Assembly: GCA_958295665.1 (NCBI GenBank)
Contig: OY282558.1
Location: 140,100,577-140,164,576 of the forward strand
DNA length: 64,000 nt
Direction of reading: 5' to 3'
Source of the DNA: Tipula vernalis
Lineage: Eukaryota > Arthropoda > Insecta > Diptera > Tipulidae
Shown here: in pieces, positions 21,030 through 31,287 of the stretch
Numbering within the stretch: position 1 is the stretch's first letter
How the letters are laid out: each line of letters starts with the position of its first letter
Notes under the pieces: generated by a model
What the model was told of the DNA's origin: nothing
Seen by the model: only the letters and a program-made list of their open reading frames with translations
Databases searched by the model: none
Made by a program: the position numbers and the translations under genes

Positions 21030-21470
21030 GTTGTATTTTAGGATCTCTCGGGTTGTTTCAGAATTCTACTAGCATATGCTATAGGCAGATAATCTGTATC
21101 TTTTATTTGTAAGAGTATTGCACCTAGTGCTAAATCACTTGCATCAGTAGTTATAATAAATTGTTTCTCAAAATTTGGACATTAAAGTATTGGAGAACTT
21201 ACTAAACACTTCTTTAATTTAATAAAGGGTCTTCAGTTATTGCATCCCATTTAAATTTTGCTCCTTTGCATTTTAATGACAATAATGGCTGAGCTGTATG
21301 TGTTCAATACATCAAATAAACGTTCATTATGATCTACAAGATTAACTCCATGCACTACTTCGTCATCGAGGTAAACGAAACATTTAATCTCGTTTAATCC
21401 TGACAATACGTGGTTCATTAAGCATTGGAATATACTTAGCGCTCCTTTAGGTCCCTCTAATTGATCCAAT
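21030..21470 (-). pseudogene. Gypsy-2 RT end and RNase H start
   Basis: The block at 21251-21469 reads FQCLMNHVLSGLNEIKCFVY and then LDDEVVHG. The YLDD active site is intact at 21362-21373. Further on, in a shifted frame, comes KQFIITTDASDLALGAILLQ and YLPIAYASRILK, the N-terminal half of a gypsy RNase H with its TDAS catalytic Asp. The sequence then leaves homology near 21030. Confidence 0.85.
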
Positions 21471-21974
21471 ATTTCAGCAAAATTTGGTTAAGAAAAAACA
21501 TTACTAACAGTACACCAACCACAACAACCGACATTTTGTACCCGAATCTGATTTTTTGGTAACTAGTAGCAACGGAAAATTCAAAGGAGATAGATTTTGT
21601 TCTATTATGGCATCATATAACATTGGTTTAACTTAAAAATCAACTTCCTTTTTCTGGTAATCGATATGGCATTTTATAGATTGGATTAGTGTCTGAATCT
21701 AACACAATTGGACGACACACTTCAGAATTTGCTTCTAAATGATCACCTGGCAAATAAAATACTTCATTGAATTTTTTACAGATATCATTTATCGATACCC
21801 ATTCTTCTTTATTTAAATTGTCAGTATTAATCTGTGATTGAAGAATATCTAGCCTGTTTGTAATATCATCTGAAAATGATTTTAATTGAGAAACTTTTTA
21901 ACTATCTAGAGGTTCGCCTACAATTTCTAAATCATTTAACTCGACATTTAACTCGACGTTTTCTTCTGTATTGT

Positions 21975-22460
21975 TTAGCTGAATATTGCACTATCGTTTC
22001 TTGGTTGCATTATACAACTAGCTAAAAATACACCTGAGTTTAACTCCTGCGATTTGCAAAGGTAACTGACTTCGTTTGTCATCGAATTCGTTGGTAAACG
22101 AACCAAAATTTCGCAACGAGGAGGTATCTCTAATGGTTTTATGGTTTGACATTTCCCTGATTCTATTGGAAAAATAAATTCTGATTTTTTGTATTTTATT
22201 TTCAATTGTTTACAGTTAAAATCAATTATATATTTATTCGACTCTAAGAAATCTTGGCCAATAATACCTGTGCAATCAATAGGAAAATTGCTGGAAACTA
22301 CTTGAAACGGTTGCTCATTCAATTAAATATTTGTATTTACTTGAGCTTGAATCTTAATTTTTATGTTTCGATCTACTATTGAATCTTGTTTAAAAACCTC
22401 TTTCTTTATTAAACTTAAATCAGCGCCTATATCAATCAAAAAATAATGCGCATTATTGTT
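21975..22460 (-). pseudogene. Gypsy-2 aspartic protease
   Basis: The active-site region reads HYFLIDIGADLSLIKKEVF (about 22405-22460). The catalytic triplet is DIG instead of DTG, so the Thr is lost. After a stop it continues PFQVVSSNFPIDCTGIIGQD with the second-half GIIG motif and then a linker to RT. The Thr loss and the stop both argue that it is inactive. Confidence 0.75.
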
Positions 22461-23159
22461 AGTTACATCCAACTTGAATTGAACATATTTAAAACCATTT
22501 GAATTATTAATATCCGATAGGTTGTAAGCATCTATGTTAAGTCACTAGCATGATCAGCTGCAAACAAACTAAATCCATTTAGAATTAATCTTTAAAATAT
22601 ATATTATACACTTAGCTCTAAACTATGAATTACGATCTATCCAATTTGTTGTTGCCATAACCTAAAATCATATAAGAATGTAAAATGTAATTAGTTTTCC
22701 AATTTAATTAACAATTTAATGTCTACATAATTTCATACCGTAACCTTCAATGCACTATAATTATGTCCTGAAATAATTAATAATATTTAATTGAATTAAA
22801 ATATATTAAATAAACAAGAATGAATTGTTTACCTTTTTTTTATATTGTTTACAAATTAAAGGCTAATTTGACAATTTTATTTTCAAAACCCTATAAATGT
22901 AAAATTTGCTTTATAAATCCTGGGTACGTTCAATACAATTATAACTTAAATAACTTAGCGGGTACGTTCAGTACCATTATGGCTTAACCATAACTATTTG
23001 CCACCTATCATAATTAATACTAAACTAAAACCATTGTAAAAATTATTTTTCTGTAAACCAAATAAAAATTTTTTCTCTCTGAAATCAACCATCAAAGCGT
23101 TCACAACTAAAAATTAAAAAATAAATTACTATATTTCGAGCGATATTACACGATAGTTG

Positions 23160-24680
23160 TACTTAAACCAAGGGTTTTTTTGTTAACGACCAACCAACCA
23201 CACCTGCAAGTTTTATTGAACCTTCATTTTCTGTACCAAGTTTTGAGAAGAATTTGGAACCCGACCTATTGGTACAGAAACAATCTATGAATATTAACAT
23301 TGCTTGTGCTTTGCTCAAATTGTTGTTATTGGAAAATATTTTTAAATTTCTTGCGAACTGAGCAGTGGTATTTGTCTGCTCTTTTGTATTTCCTGATTCA
23401 TCCAAAGTAATTGGTTGAGGCTCAGGTTCATTAATTGTAGTTGACTTGAGTACTTGAGATTGATTTCTAAACGTATTATGTATTATTAAATTCCCATTTC
23501 ATACAATTATCAATCACATGACATGAACTCGTGTTGAATTTGCAGAAAATTGAAACGAATTATTACTGTTTGACATACTGGCTTTACGCTTAAATCCTTT
23601 TATAAACATTGTGATTAAATCGAACGTTCTTCATTAGCTTGAGCATTAGCATTAATTAGCTTGAGTAGTCTATTAATGAAAGAGTTCAAAGCAATATCTT
23701 CACTCAGTTTTTGAATTACGGTTGCTGATTTTTTGCCTTGTTTCGATATAAAAATCTCGTTTAACTCATACATTAATTTATCGATCTTATTTGCAAATGT
23801 CTAAATGTTCTCGAATTTACCTTTGACTACACCCGACTAATTCATTTGAAACAGTTCCAGCTGATCTCGTTTTACAAAAATTAAATTCTAATTCCCTTTA
23901 TAAATCATCCCATTCCTTAAAATCCTTATAGCTAACCACTTCAAAAGCTACAGCATCTAATTTCAGTTTTATTACCTGGATGAATCTAGGTTTGCTTACA
24001 TAATCGCCTTTTTCGTTCAAAGGGTCCCAAACTAGATCACCTGCTAAGCTAAACTTTTCATAATCAATAAATTTCCCAGATTATGATAGAAATATTTTCA
24101 TCAGTTTTTTCTATACTAAGCGACATGATGGCTCTATATTTCTTGCTTTCCAGTGAATTTGTACGACTTGAACTACCTGACCCCGTCTCGTTTCTTTCTG
24201 TTTTCAATTCACAGTCTATATTTTATACTGACTTCGACCCTGTTTGTAATTCACTAAATATTTTTTTTACTGGTTCTCACTCACTCGAACACGTTGCCTC
24301 TATTTTATAATCGCTATCTAAGTTTGCTATCTTCATTTCCCTGTCCTTATCGAAAGTTTTGGTTACAATTTTCTTTTTTTTGGCTCTATTGAAAAATAAA
24401 TTGTATTTGAAAAATCTATTAATGTTGCTAATTCTGGATTTTGTTCAAATTTCTGTTTAGTCAACAGACGATTGGTTTCGTCAGACATTCAGGTTCTACA
24501 TCCACTTTAATCACTTCACTATTCGAAATGTTGAATGTTAATAAAAGGTAGGATTTCTGGAAATCGCCCATAACCTCTTCTATCAACCGAGATGGGATTT
24601 CTAGTGTGATAATCACGTGAGAAATCCTATCCTGTTTCCTAAAGTACACTAAGCACAAATTTTCTAATTGCAGGCACAAA
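23160..24680 (-). pseudogene. Gypsy-2 gag region
   Basis: Fragments in several frames include LIEEVMGDFQKSYLLLTFNI and SNSEVIKVDVEPECL near 24480-24640, then around 23880-24060 a segment with AFEVVSYKDFKEWDDL and NFCKTRSAGTVSNEL that matches the capsid region of gypsy Gag. A separate 80-codon frame at 23163-23405 is unplaced. Gag identity is from order and general resemblance. There is no clear zinc knuckle. Confidence 0.5.
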
Positions 24681-25005
24681 ATTCCACAATCCCAATGGTA
24701 CGAAATATATATAGAAAAATTGGGTTTTATAAAATGGGATTTCTAGTGTGATGTACGCGAACTACGCTTATGGTATTTTTAATATAAATAATGATACATA
24801 TAAATTCACCTGTTGTTCCGATTGATTACAACAATAATCAGTATAATCACAGTGGTCGACCCTTGCTGTAAAAAAATTGAATACCCACGTAGCATTTATT
24901 CGATCTTTTCCAAGGACTCTTAAACGTACATTTCATAAAACTGTCTTTTATCCGTTTACATTTTTATTTTGTTGTAACCTTTGTAATCCTATACGGGGCG
25001 TTTAC
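24681..25005. other. Junction between gypsy-2 and BEL, no gene seen
   Basis: About 325 bases without a reading frame. It may include decayed 3' sequence of the BEL element. The word atgggatttctagtgtgat (24734-24752) repeats one found at 24592. Confidence 0.4.
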
Positions 25006-25772
25006 TCAACCTATTTTTAAGGAATTATAAACGTTTCTTAACCACAGCTTGGTCAAAAATTGTACGCTTTTTGTTCTATTTTTTTGTACTAATTTGATAC
25101 AACTTTCTTTGACATTCGTGTGATGTTTGACCAGAATATATCCAGTAGTGTGAGTTTGGCAGCCATTTGTTTTGCTATGTAAAAAAAAATTGAGCAACGA
25201 GTTTGCTTGAAATTTTGTGGGGCTAGCATAATCGACGCCCGTGTATTGAAATGGGCGACTTGCGTTCACTCGAATTTTAGGAAGATTTCCCATCAATTGG
25301 CTGTTTTGACGCTGTTTGGACTTGAAACAGGCAATACACTTTACGATGTGACTAATCTTCTGCAATCCAATATCCAAAATCGTTGACGTAATAGTGATGT
25401 CAGCAAGGCCAAACCAGCATGGAAATAACGTTTGTGATATTCATCAATTAGATACTTGCTTAATATATGCCGTTTTGGTAGAATTGCCGAATGTTTAGTT
25501 TCAAACGAGCACGATGCATTCTCTAATCGGCCACCGACGCGCAGTGCACCATGTTCGTCGACAAATGGTGTAAGTAACAATAACTTGCCTATGCAGCAGC
25601 AGTGTTGGTTACTCAAAAACCCTGGTGTAGTACAACGGGGAACTTCAATTTCTTCCAATTTAATTAACTGTGATCTTAGTTTAGTCCAATCAGAATTTAT
25701 GTCAGGAGGTAACACCTCGTCCCATTGTATTTTATGGATCCATAAACGCTGAAATATCATCTTTATTACCAC
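25006..25772 (-). pseudogene. BEL integrase fragments
   Basis: The block at 25341-25772 carries LLTPFVDEHGALRVGGRLEN and LPKRHILSKYLIDEYHKRYF-HAG, the H-H half of the Pao integrase zinc finger. The next block has ISHIVKCIACFKSKQRQ (C-C half) and PFQYTGVDYASP, where the first catalytic Asp of the DDE core normally sits. After that the frame loses similarity, so the rest of the core is deleted or scrambled. Confidence 0.85.
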
Positions 25773-25918
25773 GACTACGGGAGATAACCAAACAAGAGGA
25801 TCAAAAATTCTCTAGAATTCCGACAGTAAACTTCTCTTTGTGGGGAAAGTTCTATTATCAAGATGCACCTTAAATTGGAAAAGGTCACGTGTTGGGCACC
25901 AAATCAGTCCTAACGTTT

Positions 25919-26659
25919 TTACGGATAATACTGTTGATTCGTTGGGTAATTGGTTTGCATTAGTTCTCTAGAATTTGGTAGCCACTTCCTCAATGTAAAT
26001 CCACCCTTCGCTACTAAACTTGACATTTGATGGTAAATGTTTTTTGCGGTTTCCAGATTATTACTGCCAGTAATCAAATCATCCACATAAAAGTCGTGTT
26101 GTAAAATGTTTGATGCTTCGGGAAACTCATCTTTATAATCGTCAGCGAGCTGATGCAACGTACGTACTGCTAAAAACGGAGCACAACTTGTCCCATAAGT
26201 TACAGTGAGCAAACGGTAATGTCCAATGTCTAGATTATTGTTCTCCCTCCAAACCACTCGTTGATAATCAGCATCATCAGGATGTATAAGGATCTGCCGA
26301 TATATCTTCTTTATATCGGCCACAATTGCAATATTCTTGGTACGAAATCGGCAAATAATAGTTGCTAGGTCGTCTTAGATCGTTGCACTACATTCTAAAA
26401 TATCGTTTAGGGATAACCCATGATTTGCCTTACACGATCCATCATAAACCACTCTAAGTTTGGTAGTGGTGCTTGCCTCTTTTACGACGGCATGGTGCGG
26501 TAAATAAAAATTGTGTCGATTGATCTCAGCCTTCGGTACTACTTCCATATGACCCAATTGATGGTACTCATCCATGAATGTTTTATATTCGGTTGCAAAT
26601 TCCGTGTTCCTCGTAAATTTTCGTTCCATACTGAAAAGCCGTTTGGTAGCATTATGCAA
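25919..26659 (-). pseudogene. BEL reverse transcriptase
   Basis: The first block has HAVVKEASTTTKLRVVYDGS (the fingers, with the VVYDGS signature of Pao). After a break comes ADIKKIYRQILIHPDDADYQ (motif A with its Asp), then YGTSCAPFLAVRTLHQLADD and HDFYVDDLITG, with the YVDD box intact at 26078-26089. The catalytic residues are kept, but a stop between the blocks and the lost downstream frame make it inactive. Confidence 0.9.
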
Positions 26660-26687
26660 TGAATAGCCAAGCGACTCCGGAACCGCA

Positions 26688-27446
26688 CTATGTAGAGTCC
26701 TTTTGATATTCTTGTGGTAGTATCAATGTAATGTTTTTCACATCTACCCTTTGTATAGACATATCCTGGATATCGTCAACCTTCCAAAATTGTTCGAGCA
26801 ATTGGATTTCCGGAGCTAACGACTCAATGGTTGTATGAAAACTTTGAATGCTTTCATGATTTGAACTGCCTTCTACCACACCGCCCAAAATCCAAACAAA
26901 AATAGTGTGTTGTGCTATTAAATTAGCATCAAGTTGCATCTTTTTTGGCAGCAGTAGCCTTAGGAATACGTCATTTCCTAATATAATGTCAATGTCATTT
27001 GGCGAACCAACCAAAGGATCGGCCAACCTTAAGTGGTTTAATTGTGGCCACTTGGTTAAATCAAATGAAGCTAGGGGTAACTTCGATGTGAGCTTTGGTA
27101 GAATCAATGCTTCTGTGGTGATTGAATTTTCATGATTATAAAGGGAAACCAATCTAAAGGTTGTACAGCCGTTAGTGTATCCAGCTTTTGATGACCCAAG
27201 AGTATTAATAATATAAGTAGCAGCTGTTCTAGGCAAACCAATACGCTGAACGGTATTTTCGGAGATAAGCGTAGACTGTGAGCCGCTGTCCAAGTGAGCT
27301 CTGACTTTATGCATATGATTGTATCGATCAGCAATCAAGACGGTAATCGTTGATAATAAAGTTTTCATTGGTAATGAACTACGAAAATAATTCAATGATG
27401 ATGTACTTGTTGGATCAGCTGTTGGTTCTCTGGACTTTAAACTCAT
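26688..27446 (-). pseudogene. BEL aspartic protease (DUF1758-like)
   Basis: A 252-codon frame with VRAHLDSGSQSTLISENTVQ. The DSG catalytic triplet is encoded at 27282-27290. It is followed by the typical Pao segment LILPKLTSKLPLASFDLTKW and LADPLVGSPNDIDIILGND. The order and length match the protease region between Gag and RT of BEL/Pao. It ends by frame change rather than reading into RT. Confidence 0.88.
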
Positions 27447-28830
27447 TGCGAAGAACGACTCAAACTCGGAGTTAATAAATGATGTTCGAGATTAGATGAT
27501 TTGTTGGTCGATTCAGAGTTGATAGTTGATGTACTGGTGCTGGAAGCTTCTGGCGGAGTTAGTTGATTATTGCACTCATTGATAGTATAGCAATATGCTG
27601 ATCTTACTTTTACGCTGTTATGGAATTCATCTTTACTAACGGTATTCATTGTATGTTGACCTGGTCCCTTGTCTCTCGACGAGCAGTTGTTGACCATATG
27701 GTTCGGCCGTAAACAATTAAAACACAAATGATGTTTCTGCACAACATCTCTTCGTAATGAGATTTCTTGAACCCGAAAATGTTTACACCGGAATATTAGA
27801 TGATCTTCAGCACATACTGGACATGTACTTCGAGGAATGATGCTTGTATATAGATGTGTCTTATTATCCTTGAACTGACTATGTATAGGCAATGATGCCG
27901 GTTGTCGTTTCGCAACTGTACAAGACTGAAACATGAGACATCTTAAATCCAAAAAACTTAAAAATTGTGATATAGTGGGATTCACAGTTTTTTTAGACTC
28001 TTGCGCATAAGACTGTTGTGTTTCCAAGTCCAATTTGTTTAATAGTATACAAATTAACCACGGGTCCTTGGATTCCCAACTGCTACCCATTGCCCGAATT
28101 GCCCTTAACACTTCATCAGATGTATCGTATACACTTCGTAGTGATTTCATATTAAAACATTGCTTAGTAGATTGATTCATGAACAGTTGAATCAATTCCT
28201 TCACGCAATAATTTTTCCGATCGTATCGGTCTTTGAGCTTGTTCCAAGCTTCGATGTAACTCGTTTCACACAATGGCAGATGTCGAATCAAATTAGCAGC
28301 TTCACCTTTTAAAAATCCTTTCAGGTAATGAAGTTTGGCCACATGTCATAAGGCATTGTTGTTGTGAAATGCATCTGTAAATTGATCTTCGAATGTACGC
28401 CATTTTGAGTAGTCACCGTGAAACGGTTCTATCTGAATTCGAGGTAGTAGAACGTCACCGTGCACAACTGTTGTTTTATCGAAGAATCCTTCAGCTTGAG
28501 TTCGATTACCATGATTGGCCGGGGAAGCAGACGGATTTACACTTAGTGAACACATATTTAATATTCTTTTCAAATAAGCTTTCTTTTCAAAATACTTGTC
28601 TGTTCTGATTGAGAAGGTTGACCAGCCAAAACTACTAGATTGTTGATATCATGAAAATCATGACAAGCCTCATCAAGCTTGTCTATACGTGTTTCGATTT
28701 GTTCACGGTTTACTGCTTGTATTTCTTCTGAATTCGTCTCTTGTATTAGTTTGTCGACCCATTTCTTTATAACTGTTACCGTTCCCTTGAGTGAACCACG
28801 TTTTTTTATATTAGATTGAAAATCCGCCAT
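27443..28830 (-). pseudogene. BEL Gag
   Basis: Starts at an ATG at 28830 (MADFQSNIKKRGSLKGTVTV). A coiled, charged N-terminal region runs to a frame change near 28572. The DUF1759-like core follows: LLPRIQIEPFHGDYSKWRTF, then after an in-frame TGA at 28346 the helix KLHYLKGFLKGEAANLI. Near the end are zinc-binding motifs: CPVCAEDHLIFRCKHF and the knuckle CFNCLRPNHMVNNC. In intact BEL elements this is fused to Pol. Here a frame change near 27445 separates it from the protease. Confidence 0.88.
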
Positions 28831-29216
28831 TTTGATGATAATGAGTAATGATAATGAATAACAATGTCACGTATCGATATGAAATATGATTAGGAAGTAA
28901 CGGTAAATGTAAGAGTTCACAAATTACGCGACCAAGGGGTACCATACTAGCACCAGTCTACGAATAGGTAACCTTAATTGTTCACTGAATCACAACCACC
29001 GCACATTATATGCTTAATTTAATTGTCACTTGGTTTACACACTTTACTCACAACAGTGGTTTAACACATTAATTCACAAAAATGTCAATTTATCAATAAT
29101 AACTGTTTATTATGGCTCGATTCGAGTAAACAGGTTACACCGTTTTATGTATGTATATTTCGTTGAATAGAACTTACGTTTATTTTATATGTTGATGAAT
29201 ATTGTTTAGGTACAAT

Positions 29217-29234
29217 TCCCGGGTTTCGGCACCA
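29217..29234 (-). promoter_or_regulatory. BEL primer-binding site, tRNA-Phe type
   Basis: The plus strand reads tcccgggtttcggcacca. By my recollection this equals the last 15 bases of animal tRNA-Phe plus CCA. On the minus strand it is therefore the 18-base primer-binding site (tggtgccgaaacccggga) lying between the 5' LTR and gag, about 390 bases before the Gag ATG. This fits the element orientation. The full 18/18 match rests on memory of the tRNA sequence. Confidence 0.75.
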
Positions 29235-29331
29235 AAAAAAGTTTGCGCAACGATCGTTAGTAATACTAAAATTGACCCCAGTTAGATTGCATATAAAATA
29301 AAACCACAAGTTCCAATTTATTCTCTGTATA

Positions 29332-30150
29332 CTACCTTGATCAACAAATTCTCGGAATAACCACCGTGTGGCGCTCCCATTATTCCGATTTGAGTTCAAG
29401 AGTACATCTATCTGTGTGTGTGTGTGTTGGCGATTATTTATAATTTTAGACATGATTTGCGAGGCTGAATCCGATCCCACATTCATCAAAAGGATCATTA
29501 CTGGAGACGAGACGTGGGTTTATGAGTACGACACGCAATCCAGACATCAGGCAAGTGAATGGCGTTCACCAAAAAAAAAAAACACGTCGTTTTCAGTCAA
29601 AAAAGAAGGCAATGCTCACGGTTTTCATGGATTACAACGGTGTAGTGCATCATGAATTTTTGCCAGAAGGCCAGACCGTAAACAAAGAGTATTATTTGGG
29701 CGTTATGAGATGTTTGCGTGAAGCAATTCGCCGAAAGAGACCAGAATTGTGGGCAGAAAACTCGCGGATGTTGCACTATGATAACGCACCGTCGCACAGT
29801 ATGCCATCATTATTCGTAATTTTTTGACGAAAAATGCAACAAATACCATCCAACAGCCACCGAATTCACCTGATTTGGCTCCCTGTGACTTCTTTCTGTT
29901 CAATCGAGTTAAAAACCCATTACGGGGAACGCATTTCAGCAGCCTAGAGGAAATAATGGAAAAATCGCCAACACACACACAGATAGATGTACTCTTGACT
30001 ACGTAACTTTTGCAAATGTCAAGCTATGACGCTAAGATTTAGATGGAATATCAACAACAGATGTACCAACTTACCAAAAAAACAGAACTGAAATCGGAAC
30101 CATGGGAGCGCCACACGGTGGTTATTCCGAGAACTTGTTGATCAAGGTAG
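29332..30150 (+). mobile_element. Mariner deletion derivative with long inverted ends
   Basis: The ends read ctaccttgatcaacaa-ttct on each strand inward, flanked by TA at 29330-29331 and 30151-30152. Pairing covers about 65 bases (cggaataaccaccgtgtggc and beyond). After an extra 90 bases on the right it resumes with agtacatctatctgtgtgtg (left, about 29400) against its complement near 29975-29998. The left end is thus an inverted copy of the right end, including part of the transposase 3' region. The transposase 5' half is absent. Confidence 0.85.
29440..30006 (+). pseudogene. Mariner transposase fragment (DD34D, catalytic half)
   Basis: It begins abruptly inside the catalytic domain: DPTFIKRIITGDETWVYEYD (first Asp kept) and SRHQASEWRSP. 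After a frame change in an A-run near 29570 it reads VVHHEFLPEGQTVNKEYYLG and RMLHYDNAPSH (second Asp kept). Another frame change near 29820 leads to NSPDLAPCDFFLF (third Asp kept). The last residues run into a (CA)n tract shared with the left end. The helix-turn-helix DNA-binding half is missing, so it cannot be active. It is a different mariner family from the one at 6.2 kb. Confidence 0.88.
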
Positions 30151-30478
30151 TATATACTATTGGACAACAACTGATGATGAACAGAGAAGAACCACAGTAA
30201 TTATTGATCGGTAACCCAAACAAAAATCATGTCTGTCAAAAAAATTATATAAAAAAAGGGGTGACTACAAAATTTAATTACAATTATACCACCTAGCGGT
30301 AGATTAAATGCTATATTTATAATAAGCCGAATTAAAGGTCGACTTACACTAACATGCGTAGGTGCTATAAAATCAACATGTTCAATTATTTGGATATTTG
30401 ACATGCAAATTAAATTAATTTAATTTATTCGATTAATTCAAATTTTTTTTAAATAGAGTTTCTGCTTTTGCATAAAAA

Positions 30479-30695
30479 CATACTACTTGGCCGTTTTGAT
30501 GCGTCTACGTGAAGCAAATCGTCGTAAACGGCTGGATTTGTGGGCAAACAATTCATGGATTTTTCACCACGATAATACGCCGTCACATTCCAACCTGATT
30601 GTAACTGAATTTTTGGCCAAACACGAAACAAATTCATCGCGACCGTACTAGCCAGATTTGGCTTCCTGTGACTTTTTGCTGAATCTCTATTGTTA
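30479..30695 (+). pseudogene. Second mariner transposase scrap
   Basis: Reading from about 30480 on the plus strand gives YYLAVLMRLREANRRKRLDL, WIFHHDNTPSHSN and TEFLAKH. After a TAG comes PDLASCDFLL. These match the second and third Asp regions of the mariner family at 29.4-30.0 kb (HYDNAPSH and SPDLAPCDFFLF) but differ enough to be a separate, older insertion. No ends are visible. Confidence 0.8.
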
Positions 30696-30829
30696 AGGTT
30701 GTACCAACTAAAAAAAAAAAAAATTTTATCGTCCGGTTTTATAGTCCGGGTCAAATTTGATCAGATGGTAATAATGGAGTGTAATTGCTACTATTGAATA
30801 TCTCGAACTCCGTCCTTCATATATAAAAT

Positions 30830-31287
30830 TTAGCCAACTGCTCACTATATCTTAATCCAACCCCAACTTAAGTCCAACTCAACTTCAACTAAACCCGCAA
30901 ATTGACGAATGACTTATCTTTCAACTCAACCCGCAAACTCAATGCCCAACTTAATATTCAAACCCGCATACTTAACAAATTGGTAAATATTTCTATTACC
31001 AGGTGTTTTGGGTCAATTCGTATGGCAGGTATCCGACCCTCTTGATGCGCAGGTTCCAAAAGCTTTTCGAATCTCGGCCTTGCCCCTAGAAACAGATTGG
31101 CAAATAAAAATTCTAAATCGAACAAGCCATTCTCGAGATACCATAGATACAGACATTCACACATCAAGACATCCAGACAGACGGACGTAAATTTTTTATT
31201 TTTTTTTGGTTTTTTAGACTCAGGGACTTTCAACACGTCGATAAAAGTGGTTTTGGAGGATTTCAATACTTTCGTCTTTGTAGACCG
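30830..31287 (+). repeat. Dispersed repeat copy 2
   Basis: It matches 7790-8288 in order: aactgctcacta, caactcaact words, the aacaaattggtaaatatttc module, agacatccagacagac, a T-run, then gtggttttgga. It lacks about 26 bases present in copy 1 before ggatttcaa. Same orientation as copy 1. Confidence 0.78.

Larger units (their letters stand above)
21030..24680 (-). mobile_element. Gypsy-2: decayed Ty3/gypsy element
   Basis: From high to low coordinates it carries gag, protease, RT and the start of RNase H, all on the minus strand and all frame-broken. It stops near 21030 inside RNase H, so the integrase and 3' LTR are missing. Jockey-1 lies just beyond with about 70 bases between. It is related to gypsy-1. 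No LTR is identified. A 19-bp direct repeat (24592-24610 and 24734-24752) lies near its 5' side. Confidence 0.8.
25006..29243 (-). mobile_element. BEL/Pao retrotransposon, 3' truncated
   Basis: The domain order on the minus strand is Gag (DUF1759-like with zinc knuckles), aspartic protease (DUF1758-like), RT with YVDD, and an integrase zinc finger and core start, which is diagnostic for BEL/Pao. An 18-base primer-binding site lies at 29217-29234. The coding part is broken by at least one stop and several frame changes, and the integrase is cut short. The presumed 5' LTR lies at 29244-30354 and is split by a mariner. Confidence 0.9.
29244..30354 (-). repeat. Presumed BEL 5' LTR, split by a mariner
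   Basis: On the minus strand the sequence from 30354 begins TGTTAGTGTAAG. After the mariner (29332-30150) it continues with an aataaa-like region and ends ...GCGCA ten bases before the primer site. TG...CA ends fit an LTR of about 290 bases without the insertion. No second LTR exists to confirm it, so the limits are inferred. Confidence 0.45.

Noticed and set aside
29217..29234. A tRNA-Phe gene
   Set aside because: Only the 3' 18 bases including CCA are present; nuclear tRNA genes do not encode CCA and no cloverleaf precedes it. It fits a primer-binding site instead.
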